Source: an uncultured Eubacteriales bacterium (lineage in GTDB: Bacteria > Bacillota > Clostridia > Oscillospirales > Oscillospiraceae). From it: a stretch of 61,214 bases of DNA. This document shows, one piece after another, positions 32,818-41,234 of the stretch (within the stretch, counting starts at the first letter, position 1; every line of letters begins with the position of its first letter). The stretch is from contig ONNS01000004.1 of the NCBI GenBank assembly GCA_900319275.1, forward strand, positions 1 through 61,214. Reading direction: 5' to 3'. A program made the position numbers and the translations under genes. The notes beneath the pieces are model-generated. The model saw only the letters and a list, made by a program, of their open reading frames with translations. It was not told the DNA's origin and did no database searches.

Positions 32818-34194
32818 ATGATCGAATTTGATAACTATATGTCCCCGGGCCGCCACGGCCATCTGGTCGGTATCGGCGGCGTTTCCATGTCCTCCCTGGC
32901 CGAGGTACTGCGGGGCATGGGCCTTGTCATCACCGGGTCCGATACCAGCACGGGCAGCAACGTCCAGGCGCTGAAGGCCAAGGGCTTCACGGTATTTGAG
33001 GGCCACCATGCCGCGAACATCACCGACGATATCGACTTTCTGGTGCGCACGGCCGCCGTCCACGACGACAATCCCGAGATCGCCGAGGCCCGCCGGAAGG
33101 GGATCCCGGTGTTCGAGCGCTCCCAGGCCTGGGGCGTCATCTCGAAGGACTATAAAAACGCCCTCTGCATTTCCGGTACCCACGGCAAGACGACCACGAC
33201 CTCGATGTGCACGCACATCCTGATGGCCGCCGACAAGGACCCGACCGTGATGATCGGCGGCACACTGCCGCTCTTAAACGCCGGCCACCGCGTGGGCCAC
33301 GGCAATACGATCATCATGGAGAGCTGCGAGTATTACGACTCCTTCCTGTCTTTCCACCCGACCGTCGCCGTGATCCTGAACGTCGAGGCCGACCATCTGG
33401 ACTATTTCAAGAATCTTGACAACGTCAAAAAATCCTTCCGCGCCTTTGCCGAGCGCACGCCCGCGGACGGTTTTGTGATCGCCAATTGCGAGGATGCGAA
33501 CACCATGGAGCTGCTGCGCGGCATCGAGCGCAAGGTCATCACCTTCGGTTTGACCGATAAGGCCGACGTCTATGCCGAGAACATCGAATTTGTCGGCGCC
33601 AACTCCAGCTTCGACGTGATGTACAAGGGCACAAAATTCACCGACGTGACGCTGCACGTCCCCGGCATGCACAATGTGAAAAACGCGCTGGCCGCCACGG
33701 CCGCCTCTATCTGCCTGGGGATCCGTCCGAACGCCGTGAAATACGGTCTGGCCGGCTTCAACGGCGCCGGCCGCCGCTTTGAGTTCAAGGGCAAATACAA
33801 CGGCGCCGACGTCTATGACGACTATGCCCACCATCCCGGCGAGCTGAAAGCCCTGCTGGACGCGGTCGAGCTGCTCAACTACCAGCGCACGCTGCTTGTG
33901 TTCCAGCCCCATACCTACAGCCGCACCCACGCCCTGTTCGAGGATTTTGTGGAGCAGCTGCGGCGGCCCGAGCGCGTCCTGCTGGCTGAAATCTACGCTG
34001 CCCGCGAGAAGAACACCATCGGCATCTCCTCGAAGGATCTGTGTGAGCGGGTGGAGGGCGCCAGCTTCTATCCGGATTTTGACGCGCTTGAGGCGGCCCT
34101 GCGCGCCGAGGCCCGCCCCGGCGACATCATCCTGACCGTCGGCGCCGGCGACGTCTATAAGCTCGGCGAGCACCTGGTCAAAGAGACAGAATAA
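32818..34194 (+). CDS. murC: UDP-N-acetylmuramate-L-alanine ligase
   Basis: A 458-aa Mur ligase: N-terminal Rossmann domain (HLVGIGGVSMSSLAEVL, GSD), ATP site SGTHGKTTTTSM (about residue 118), the substrate site MESCEYYDSFL, and the C-terminal DDYAHHPGELKALLDA and FQPHTYSRTHAL typical of MurC. It adds L-Ala to UDP-MurNAc, the first peptide step of peptidoglycan synthesis. AACGGAGTGTTTAT precedes the ATG. Divergent from cca. Confidence 0.96.
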   Translation: MIEFDNYMSPGRHGHLVGIGGVSMSSLAEVLRGMGLVITGSDTSTGSNVQALKAKGFTVFEGHHAANITDDIDFLVRTAAVHDDNPEIAEARRKGIPVFERSQAWGVISKDYKNALCISGTHGKTTTTSMCTHILMAADKDPTVMIGGTLPLLNAGHRVGHGNTIIMESCEYYDSFLSFHPTVAVILNVEADHLDYFKNLDNVKKSFRAFAERTPADGFVIANCEDANTMELLRGIERKVITFGLTDKADVYAENIEFVGANSSFDVMYKGTKFTDVTLHVPGMHNVKNALAATAASICLGIRPNAVKYGLAGFNGAGRRFEFKGKYNGADVYDDYAHHPGELKALLDAVELLNYQRTLLVFQPHTYSRTHALFEDFVEQLRRPERVLLAEIYAAREKNTIGISSKDLCERVEGASFYPDFDALEAALRAEARPGDIILTVGAGDVYKLGEHLVKETE

Positions 34195-34217
34195 TACAAC
34201 GATACAAGCCCAAAAAA

Positions 34218-34458
34218 GTGCTTGTTGCAAAATGCAGGAAACCGAGTAAAAGAAGGTCGCTTATGTAGGGGAGGGGCTTGCCCCTCCCGCGCACGCAAAT
34301 GCACTAATTCATAAAAAATGTACGGCGTAATCGCAAAATGATGCGATCACGCCGTTTTTTGTCGGCAAAAATAACATGGTACCGCCGGGAGGGGCGAGCC
34401 CCTCCCCTACGGCAGAACCATCATGTGTGCATGCTAAACCGTATTTTGCAACAGCCCC
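34218..34458. mobile_element. MITE-like element (TTGCAAAAT family, copy 3, about 241 bp)
   Basis: Left GTGCTTGTTGCAAAATG and right GTATTTTGCAACAGCCCC are imperfect inverted ends. The internal plan is the same as copy 1: GGGGAGGGGCTTGCCCCTCCC, a central hairpin TACGGCGTAATCGCAAAATG...GCGATCACGCCGT, then an inverted GGGAGGGGCGAGCCCCTCCCC. It fills most of the gap between murC and the convergent sugar permease gene. Confidence 0.85.
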
Positions 34459-34486
34459 TTGTGCAGTATTCTGTGGGAGAATGGTA

Positions 34487-35329
34487 TCATCCCTTGACTG
34501 CGCCGCCGGTGACGCCCTCGACATAGTACTTCTGCAGGCACATGAAGAGGATCGTGACGGGAACCGCGACCAGGATGCCGCCCGCGCAGAAGCGGGTGAA
34601 AAAGCCCTGATAGTCGTTGGTCCAGACCCAGCGGGTCATGGCGACGGCCACGTTGTAGCCCTTCTCATAGCCGAAGGCGACGTAGGAGGCAAAGATATAG
34701 TCGCACCAGGGAGCCATGAAGGCCACGAGCGCGGTGTAAATGATGATGGGCTTGGAGAGCGGAATGATCATCTGCACAAGGATCTGCGCGCGCGACGCGC
34801 CGTCGATGATCGCGGCCTCGTCGAGCGATTTGGGGATCGTGTCAAAGTAGCCCTTGCAGACGTAGTAGCCCATGCCGGAGCTTGCGACCGAGATCAGGAT
34901 CAGGCCCGGAACCGCGCCGGCCATCGTCAGGCCCATCTGCTTGAGCAGGAAGTACAGACAAATCATCGTCAGGAAGCCCGGGAACATGCCCAGCACAAGC
35001 CAGATGTTCATGAGCGCCTTGCGGCCGCTAAAGCGCATACGAGAGAGGGCATAGCTGACGCAGATAATAATAATCGTCTGCAAAACAGAGACAAAAATGG
35101 CGATAATCAGCGTGTTGACATACCATAGCGGGAAATTGCAGTCTCCGCTGAAGAGATACAGATAGTTCTTGAACGAGAACTCCTTTGGCACCAGATACTG
35201 CACCATGCCGCCGCTCTCGCCGCGGAAGCTCTGCAGCACCAGCCCCACGAACGGGAAAAGCCAGATAATGCTCATGATAATCAGAATGCAGTAGATGGCG
35301 GCATTCCCTAATTTTCTTTTCTTTGCCAT
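34487..35329 (-). CDS. Sugar ABC transporter permease (MalG-like)
   Basis: A 280-aa permease with six membrane segments and the EAA loop with KSLDEAAIIDGASRAQILVQMIIPLSKP about 90 residues from the C-terminus. It matches MalG of the carbohydrate uptake CUT1 class. Its ATG overlaps the stop of the MalF-like gene by one base. No matching ATPase is encoded nearby, so a shared MsmX-type ATPase is likely, as in many Firmicutes (inference). Confidence 0.92.
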   Translation of the reverse strand: MAKKRKLGNAAIYCILIIMSIIWLFPFVGLVLQSFRGESGGMVQYLVPKEFSFKNYLYLFSGDCNFPLWYVNTLIIAIFVSVLQTIIIICVSYALSRMRFSGRKALMNIWLVLGMFPGFLTMICLYFLLKQMGLTMAGAVPGLILISVASSGMGYYVCKGYFDTIPKSLDEAAIIDGASRAQILVQMIIPLSKPIIIYTALVAFMAPWCDYIFASYVAFGYEKGYNVAVAMTRWVWTNDYQGFFTRFCAGGILVAVPVTILFMCLQKYYVEGVTGGAVKG

Positions 35330-36693
35330 TACTGGAAGCCCTCCTCATCCTTGACCGACGGCATCGTGTTATACACGACCAGCGAGATCACAGCGGTGAC
35401 CAGGAAGACCATGATACCGATGACGGCGGCGATCTTGTAGTTGGAGTCGTTGATGGTCATTTTGTACAGCCAGGTGACCAGCAGGTCGGTCGAGCCGGCG
35501 TTCTTCGCCAGCGACATGCTCTTGGGGTTGCCCTGGTTGAGCAGGAAGATGACGTTGAAGTTGTTGAGGTTGCCGATAAACTGCGTCAGCAGGAAGGGGC
35601 CGGTGACGAAGAGCATATAGGGCAGCGTGATCTTCCGGAAGGTCTGGAAGGCGTTGGCCCCGTCGATGCGCGCGCTCTCGTAGAGCTCGGCGGGGATGTT
35701 CATCAGCAGACCGGTCACGATCAGCATCGTGTAGGGGATGCCGATCCACAGGTTGATCAGAATAATCAGGATGCGGGCGTAGGTGGCGTTCTGCCAGAAC
35801 GGGATCGCTGTCTGGATCCAGCCCCACTTGAGCAGCAGGCCGTTCACCAGTCCGTCTGCCGCGAACATCTTGCCGACGTACAGCAGCGAAACGAACTGCG
35901 GCACCGCGATGGTCATGACGAGAATCGTGCGCCAGAGTTTTTTGAGCTTGATGCCCTTCTTGTTGATCATGATGGCGACGGCCATGCCAAGGAAGTAGGT
36001 CAGGAAGGTCGCAAAGAAGGCCCAGACCAGCGTCCAGCCCAGCACATAAAAGAAGGTGCTGCCGAAGCCCTCGCCGCCGATGCCGAAGAGCTCCTTGAAG
36101 TTTGACAGCCCCACCCAGGTGAACAGCTTGGCGGGCGGCTGATGGTTGACGTCGTAATTCGTAAAGGCGATGCAGATCATGAAGATGATCGGCAGCACCG
36201 TGAAAACAAAGATACCGAACACGGGCAGGGCCAGCAGGGTCTTGTCAAAGTTCTTGTCGAGCAGCGAGGCAAGATCTTCGCGGTTTGTCGGCAGGCGCTT
36301 GCCGCGCTTCAGACGCAGCTCAGCCTCGCGGTTCTGACGGACGTTGACGCGCCAGAGGAAGATGAGTGCTGCGATGATGACGATGGTCAGCAGGCCGTAG
36401 AGCAAAATCAGGAAGCTGTTGTCGCCGTAGACGGTCTTGCGGCCCTCCTTATGCGTCTCGACCGTGCCGAGCGTCAGGATATCTGAAAGGTAGTTCCAGC
36501 CGAAGCTGATCAGGTAGAACAATATACCGCCCTCAAGCCCGAGCATCGTGAGCCCGCGCACAAGCTGCCCGCGCACAAGCTGCCCGAAGCCCATAATGAG
36601 GAAGGAGAGCCTGGTTGCCCAGCTCCCCTCGGCAAAGGTCAGGCCGATCTCGTGGAGATCCTTGCCAAGGGCGCGGAAAAAGCGAGAGATCAT
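35329..36693 (-). CDS. Sugar ABC transporter permease (MalF-like)
   Basis: A 454-aa permease with about eight membrane segments. The N-terminal 170 residues hold two extra segments as in MalF-type maltodextrin permeases; the core has the EAA loop IPAELYESARIDGANAFQTFRKITLPYM. It pairs with the MalG-like protein to form the import channel. It follows the binding-protein gene by about 70 bases containing a strong hairpin (36720-36749). GGGGGGAATACACAG precedes the ATG. Confidence 0.92.
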   Translation of the reverse strand: MISRFFRALGKDLHEIGLTFAEGSWATRLSFLIMGFGQLVRGQLVRGLTMLGLEGGILFYLISFGWNYLSDILTLGTVETHKEGRKTVYGDNSFLILLYGLLTIVIIAALIFLWRVNVRQNREAELRLKRGKRLPTNREDLASLLDKNFDKTLLALPVFGIFVFTVLPIIFMICIAFTNYDVNHQPPAKLFTWVGLSNFKELFGIGGEGFGSTFFYVLGWTLVWAFFATFLTYFLGMAVAIMINKKGIKLKKLWRTILVMTIAVPQFVSLLYVGKMFAADGLVNGLLLKWGWIQTAIPFWQNATYARILIILINLWIGIPYTMLIVTGLLMNIPAELYESARIDGANAFQTFRKITLPYMLFVTGPFLLTQFIGNLNNFNVIFLLNQGNPKSMSLAKNAGSTDLLVTWLYKMTINDSNYKIAAVIGIMVFLVTAVISLVVYNTMPSVKDEEGFQ

Positions 36694-36719
36694 CTGTGTA
36701 TTCCCCCCTAAATACAGAT

Positions 36720-36749
36720 GGGGAGGTGCGGCAGCTGCCGCATCTCCCC
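36720..36749 (-). promoter_or_regulatory. Intra-operon hairpin between binding-protein and permease genes
   Basis: GGGGAGGTGCGGCAG paired with CTGCCGCATCTCCCC (one A-C mispair), no T-run. Probably stabilises the upstream mRNA or dampens read-through, giving more binding protein than permease; this is inference from position. Confidence 0.6.
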
Positions 36750-36762
36750 GAAACAGGTATTC

Positions 36763-37971
36763 TTACTTCGCGGCTTCGCAGGCAGCCTGGAAGGTCTGCA
36801 GCGCGGCGAGCAGAGCGGCGTCATCCGCATCGGCGTACTTGCCGGCGATGATATCGTCGCCCAGGCCCTCAGCCAGACCCCAGTATTCGCCGGGATACTG
36901 ACCCTGCGGGATCGTGAACGCGAGCTGCGCGCCGAGAGCGGAGAGCGCCTCGTCAGCCTGGACGGCCTCGCTGGCCTTGGCCTCAAGGTTGGAGGGGCCC
37001 CAGCCGACTGCATTGTAACGGGCCAGCTGCACCTCGCCGCTGGCGAGATAGTAGGCGAGCGCGTCGCAGAAGGCGAGCTTGTCGTCATCGGTCTGCGGCT
37101 TGACGCCGAGCAGCTTGAAGCCGCCGAAGCCGCTCAGCTGCTTGGCTTCGCCGTTGATCTCAACGGTGGGGAGCTTTGCACAGGCATAGTTGTCGCCAAA
37201 GGTCTCTTTGACAGCACCGGCATCCCAGGTGCCGTCGATGATGGCGCCGACATTGGTGGCGCTGCTCATCGAGGAGCCGTTGACGAAAGCGGGGGACTTG
37301 ACCAGCGCGACCAGCGCCTTCATCGCACCAACGCCCTTGTCGGAGGCGTAGTCGATGTTGCAGCCGGTATAGGCGCCCTCAGAGTCGGTGTCATAGGTCA
37401 GCGTGCAGCCGGCGCCGAAGAAGAAGGCGGGCTGATACCAGCCGCTGCGCAGATCGTAGTAGAAGCTCTTGCCGGCGGCCTCGCAGCCGGCCAGGATGCC
37501 CTCAAGCGTGGAGGGATCGGAGACAACGCTCTTGTCATAGTACAGGAAATAGCCGTTGTCAGAGGTCATCGGGTAGGCATACATCAGATCGCCCAGCGTG
37601 GCGGCGGCAACGGAGCCGGCGTCGTTCTCAGCGGCGACCTGCTTGGCGACCTCTTCATCCAGCTCCAGCAGGGAGTTGGCGGCGACCAGACGGGCCAGCT
37701 GGTCCTGGGGGAAGCCGAAGATATCGGCCGCGGCGTCCAGATCGGTCAGCACGTTGGAGGCGGCGTCGCCCTCGCCGACGGGCTCGACGGTGACGACAAA
37801 ATCAGCATACTCGGGGTGGGCGGCCTGGAAATCGGCGATCTGCGCCTTGGTGAAATCCACGACGTTTTCCGCAACCCAGACCTTCACGGCCTTGTTGTCC
37901 GCGGCGTAGGCGGGAGCCGCCAGCGCGACGATCATGACAAGCGCCAGTGCGATAGCCAGAATCTTTTTCAT
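36763..37971 (-). CDS. Maltose/maltodextrin-type extracellular solute-binding protein
   Basis: A 402-aa family 1 solute-binding protein with a MalE-like fold (IADFQAAHPEYADFVVTVEPVGEGDAASNVLTDL, AADIFGFPQDQLARLV, TSDNGYFLYYDKSVV). The signal peptide is MKKILAIALALVMIVALAAP followed by AYA-ADN, a signal peptidase I site. There is no lipobox Cys, unlike ZnuA here, which is odd for a monoderm importer. It lies divergent from a secreted amylase, so alpha-glucan oligosaccharides are the likely ligand. Confidence 0.9.
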   Translation of the reverse strand: MKKILAIALALVMIVALAAPAYAADNKAVKVWVAENVVDFTKAQIADFQAAHPEYADFVVTVEPVGEGDAASNVLTDLDAAADIFGFPQDQLARLVAANSLLELDEEVAKQVAAENDAGSVAAATLGDLMYAYPMTSDNGYFLYYDKSVVSDPSTLEGILAGCEAAGKSFYYDLRSGWYQPAFFFGAGCTLTYDTDSEGAYTGCNIDYASDKGVGAMKALVALVKSPAFVNGSSMSSATNVGAIIDGTWDAGAVKETFGDNYACAKLPTVEINGEAKQLSGFGGFKLLGVKPQTDDDKLAFCDALAYYLASGEVQLARYNAVGWGPSNLEAKASEAVQADEALSALGAQLAFTIPQGQYPGEYWGLAEGLGDDIIAGKYADADDAALLAALQTFQAACEAAK

Positions 37972-38030
37972 ACTGTGTACATCCTTTCTTACTACTTTTT
38001 TTGTCGCTCTCGCGACTGTTCACATTCGCT

Positions 38031-38059
38031 ATTGTAGCATCCGGGTAGAAGCACTTCAA
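38031..38059 (-). promoter_or_regulatory. Promoter of the sugar ABC operon
   Basis: Minus strand TTGAAG (38059-38054), a 17-base spacer and TACAAT (38036-38031), 60 bases ahead of the binding-protein ATG. Confidence 0.7.
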
Positions 38060-38075
38060 CTGTTGGATGCTACAA
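38032..38075. promoter_or_regulatory. Inverted-repeat operator pair around the sugar-operon promoter
   Basis: TTGTAGCATCC (38032-38042) and its perfect complement GGATGCTACAA (38065-38075) lie 22 bases apart. One arm overlaps the -10 box and the other lies just upstream of the -35 box. Neither direction gives a terminator. A sugar-responsive repressor or activator is the likely ligand; no regulator gene lies next to it. Confidence 0.65.
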
Positions 38076-38141
38076 AAAATCAATTCAATTTTTGTTAAAA
38101 TCGGCAATACGCTTTGACCGGTGCCGCGCGTGTTTTGACCC

Positions 38142-38170
38142 TTGCGCGCGGCGTACGGCTGCGCTATACT
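38142..38170 (+). promoter_or_regulatory. Candidate amylase promoter
   Basis: TTGCGC (38142-38147), a 17-base spacer and TATACT (38165-38170). The -35 box is weak, so an activator may be needed. Confidence 0.5.
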
Positions 38171-38201
38171 GACAGTAACCAGTCTGAAAGGGGCGAATGT
38201 C

Positions 38202-39692
38202 ATGAAAAAACGTGTGATTTGCTGTGTTCTGTGTCTGGCTGTGCTGCTGTGCCTGTGTCCCGCCGGCTTTGCCGAGGGGGCGGAGCAGCCCGTCAACTGG
38301 TACGAGGTCTTTGTGCGCTCGTTTCGTGACAGCGACGGCGACGGGCTGGGGGATCTGCGCGGCGTCACAGAAAAGCTCGACTATATCCGCACGCTCGGCT
38401 GCGGGGGGCTCTGGCTCATGCCGATCATGCCCTCGCCGAGCTATCACAAGTATGATGTGGTGGACTATTATGCGGTGGACGGCGAATACGGCACGCTCGA
38501 CGATCTCCGCGAGCTGCTTGACGAGGCGCACGCGCGCGGCATGTGGGTGATCCTCGATCTGCCGCTCAACCACTGCTCCAGCCGGCACCCCTGGTTTCTC
38601 AGCGCCGCGTCCTCGGCCGACGCGCCATATCGCGACTGGTTCAACTGGAGCGACACCCCCGCAAAGGGCTATACGGCGTGCGGCGGGGCGTATTATGAGA
38701 GCCGCTTCGTCGATTCCATGCCCGACCTGAACCTCGACAATCCCGCCGTGCGCGCCGAGATCGAAAACATCCTGCGCTTCTGGCTGGAGGAGGTCGGCGT
38801 GGACGGCTTCCGGCTCGACGCGGTGACAAGCTTTTACACCGGCAATACGGACAAAAACGTGGAAACGCTGAATTGGCTGGCCGATACCGCGCACGGCATA
38901 CGGCCCGACTGCTATCTCGTCGGCGAGGCCTGGGAGAGCCTTGCGACAATTGCGCGCTATTCGGAGAGCCGCATCGACAGCTTTTTCACCTTCCCGGTCT
39001 CGCAGGCCGAGGGCATGATCGCCAAGGTGCTCGGCGGCCGTGCCAAACAGCCTGGACGGAAGCTCGGTGAAATGATCACGCAGCTGGAGGAGACGCTGCC
39101 GGAGACGACGGTGCCCGCACCTTTCCTGGAAAACCACGACACGGGCCGCACGGTCGGCTTCACAGGGCGGGATAATCCCGGCAAGACCAAGATGGCCTTT
39201 GGACTGCTGTGCCTGCTGCGCGGGAATGTGTTCGTCTATTACGGACAGGAGATCGGCATGGTCGGCAGCGGCGAAGATCCAAACAAGCGCATCGGCATGC
39301 TCTGGACAGACGACGAGGAGCCCTGCCTCCCGCCCCCGGGCACGACAAAGATAGAATACGCCTATCCCGCCGTCGCGGAGCAGGAGGAGGACCCCTCCTC
39401 GATCTTGAATTACTATAAGCAGGCGCTCGCCCTGCGCGAGACCTTTCCGGCCATCGCCCGCGGCAGGGGCAAAGTGCTGCCCTGCAAACAGGACGATGTC
39501 TGCCTGATCCGCAAGCAATACGGGAGCGAGACGCTTCTGCTGGCCGTGAACCCCTCGAAGAGCGAACAGGTGCTCGCCCCGGAGGGCTTCACGACCCTCG
39601 CAGCCTCGCTCTGCGCCGAGGCAGCGGACGAAGCTGTTATTACCGACGGTGTGTTGAAGCTCCCGCCGTACAGCATCGCCATTTTAAAATGA
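38202..39692 (+). CDS. Secreted GH13 alpha-amylase family enzyme
   Basis: A 496-aa glycoside hydrolase family 13 enzyme. The signal peptide (about 1-24, CPAGFA) suggests secretion. The catalytic triad is Asp206 (DGFRLDAV), Glu242 (GEAW) and Asp313 (ENHDTGR); ILDLPLNHCSSRHPWF is region I with His present where Asn-His is expected. The mature protein starts at once with the barrel (VNWYEVFVRSFRDSDGDGLGDLRG). It likely cuts starch or maltodextrin outside the cell to feed the divergent ABC importer. GAAAGGGGCGAATGTC precedes the ATG. Confidence 0.93.
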   Translation: MKKRVICCVLCLAVLLCLCPAGFAEGAEQPVNWYEVFVRSFRDSDGDGLGDLRGVTEKLDYIRTLGCGGLWLMPIMPSPSYHKYDVVDYYAVDGEYGTLDDLRELLDEAHARGMWVILDLPLNHCSSRHPWFLSAASSADAPYRDWFNWSDTPAKGYTACGGAYYESRFVDSMPDLNLDNPAVRAEIENILRFWLEEVGVDGFRLDAVTSFYTGNTDKNVETLNWLADTAHGIRPDCYLVGEAWESLATIARYSESRIDSFFTFPVSQAEGMIAKVLGGRAKQPGRKLGEMITQLEETLPETTVPAPFLENHDTGRTVGFTGRDNPGKTKMAFGLLCLLRGNVFVYYGQEIGMVGSGEDPNKRIGMLWTDDEEPCLPPPGTTKIEYAYPAVAEQEEDPSSILNYYKQALALRETFPAIARGRGKVLPCKQDDVCLIRKQYGSETLLLAVNPSKSEQVLAPEGFTTLAASLCAEAADEAVITDGVLKLPPYSIAILK

Positions 39693-39734
39693 TGATTGGG
39701 GGCTGTGAAAAAAGTCCGGAAATTGTGGTTTCTA

Positions 39735-40158
39735 GGGGCTGTTGCAAAATGCGGATTAGCTGCACAAAAGACGGTTCTGCGGTAGGGGAGGGGCTTGTCC
39801 CCTCCCGTGCGCGCAACGGTTTCAATTTGCAAAAATATACGGCGCAATCGCAAAATGCTGCGATTACGCCGTATATTGTTTTAAAATAATAACTAAATCC
39901 CCGCGCGCATGAAATGCGCGCATGCGAAACGCTGTTTCGCATGAAAAACACAGAATAATCTGTGTTTTTTGGGGATATCGTTGCAACGTCGTCTCCAGCT
40001 GACGCGCGTTGTGCGTCAGCTGCGGGCTATTGCCCGCTTACGTCCGCCAACGGCGGACGTGGAGACAAAGTTATAACATTGTACTGCCGGGAGGGGCAAG
40101 CCCCTCCCCTACGTGAATGACCGGCTTTTCGCGATTTCTTGTATTTTGCAACGCGCCC
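39735..40158. mobile_element. MITE-like element (TTGCAAAAT family, copy 4) with a hairpin array inserted
   Basis: Ends GGGGCTGTTGCAAAATG (39735-39751) and TATTTTGCAACGCGCCCC (40141-40158) are inverted copies. The left half (GGGGAGGGGCTTGTCCCCTCCC, the ACGGCG hairpin to about 39874) and right half (GGGAGGGGCAAGCCCCTCCCC at about 40088-40110) match copies 1 and 3, but about 190 extra bases (39893-40080) sit between them. That insert is hairpin array B. Confidence 0.85.
39893..40080. repeat. Hairpin array B, nested in a MITE-like element
   Basis: Hairpins: 39903-39921 (GCGCGCAT/ATGCGCGC), 39922-39942 (ATGCGAAAC/GTTTCGCAT), 39944-39969 (11-bp arms), all inside an outer ATCCCC/GGGGAT stem; then 39996-40022 (CAGCTGACGC arms), 40022-40037 (GCGGGC/GCCCGC) and 40040-40060 (ACGTCCGCC/GGCGGACGT) inside an outer GTCTCC/GGAGAC stem. 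The last hairpin and the GGAGACAAAGTTATAACAT that follows match the large hairpin of array A. Confidence 0.9.
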
Positions 40159-40186
40159 CATTACTGGACTTTTTTCACAGCTTCGA

Positions 40187-41071
40187 TTACCGGATGTCCT
40201 CTCTAACCGTTGTGGGCGCGGTGGCCAGCATGTCCGGGTGCTGGAAGATGTAGCGGAAGGCCTGCAGGAACTGGGCATAGTAGTGGCCGTCACAGATGCC
40301 CTCGTCCAGGACCATTTTCATGTCGACGTACTTGCACTTCTCAACCTTGCCGGCATCGGTGATCTCATATTTGTGATATTTGGCGCCGAAGGCGAGGAAC
40401 AGCGGCAGCGTGCCGAAGTTGTAGATGTGGTGGTAAACCGGGCCGATGCGCAGCGAGCCGAGGTCGGTGACGATCATCGAACCGTGGAAGGGGCTAATCT
40501 CCAGCAGCGAGGCGGGGAGCCACCCGAAGTAATCCCCGATGCGCAGCACAGTCAGCGCAAAGCGGATCAGGAAGCGGGGCAGACGGGCGATTATGTCGGC
40601 AAACTGGTCTGTGTCGTTGGGCTCGCCCGAGCCGCTCTTGACCTCGTCGGTGGCGGCCTTCATCTTGCGGTACACATCATAGATCGTGTCGGTCGGCTCA
40701 AAGCGGACCTTGACGGAGGTCTCCTCGGCGTTGATCGACATTTCCTTCTTGACGGTCATGATCACCTCGACGCTGTTGCGCGCATAGATGCGCCGCCCGG
40801 CGATGAAGCGGTTGATGCCTGGCAGGCTGCACAGGCAGCGGATGTAGGCGGCAATAATGAAATGTAAAAGCCCGATGCCCTTGTAGGCGTCGTCCTGACG
40901 CAGAGCACGCAGAAAACGGTCGGCCTTGGTGATCTCAAAGCTCTCCTCGTAATTGATGAGTCGGTCGTTGCGCTGCGGCATGATGAAAGGCACGAATTTC
41001 GAGTAGGGCGAGATACTGCGGATCAGACGCCCGTCCTTTCGATCTCCGGCGCGGTGTGTGTTCTTAGCCAT
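40187..41071 (-). CDS. Chloramphenicol-acetyltransferase/2-oxoacid dehydrogenase E2-fold protein
   Basis: A 294-aa protein. The C-terminal half (VTDLGSLRIGPVYHHIYNFGTLPLFLAFGAK, then VDMKMVLDEGICDGHYYAQFLQ) resembles the catalytic domain of dihydrolipoamide acyltransferases. There is no lipoyl or subunit-binding domain and no E1 or E3 gene nearby. The usual HxxxDG active site is changed: DG is followed by His rather than preceded by it. It is a stand-alone acyltransferase-fold protein of unknown role. The ATG at 41071 follows GGAGGTAGCC. Confidence 0.75.
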   Translation of the reverse strand: MAKNTHRAGDRKDGRLIRSISPYSKFVPFIMPQRNDRLINYEESFEITKADRFLRALRQDDAYKGIGLLHFIIAAYIRCLCSLPGINRFIAGRRIYARNSVEVIMTVKKEMSINAEETSVKVRFEPTDTIYDVYRKMKAATDEVKSGSGEPNDTDQFADIIARLPRFLIRFALTVLRIGDYFGWLPASLLEISPFHGSMIVTDLGSLRIGPVYHHIYNFGTLPLFLAFGAKYHKYEITDAGKVEKCKYVDMKMVLDEGICDGHYYAQFLQAFRYIFQHPDMLATAPTTVREDIR

Positions 41072-41115
41072 GGCTACCTCCAAGGATGTCATAATCATGA
41101 AATCGAACTATTCGT

Positions 41116-41144
41116 ATTATACAGACCTGAGGGGTGGAATACAA
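41116..41144 (-). promoter_or_regulatory. Promoter of the acyltransferase-fold gene
   Basis: Minus strand TTGTAT (41144-41139), a 17-base spacer and TATAAT (41121-41116). Confidence 0.7.
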
Positions 41145-41234
41145 GCCTTTTTTCACATTTGCAAGCGAAAAGAGACGGAAAAAACCCAATTTTGCGCAAA
41201 TGCATACGCGAAAATGACGGAAGGCTGGAGCGCT

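Noticed and set aside
36720-36749. Terminator between the sugar-binding protein and permease genes
   Set aside because: The stem is strong but no T-run follows on the transcribed strand, so read-through is expected.
38122-38170. TTGACC/TATACT promoter of the amylase
   Set aside because: The spacing is 24 bases, too long for a normal promoter.
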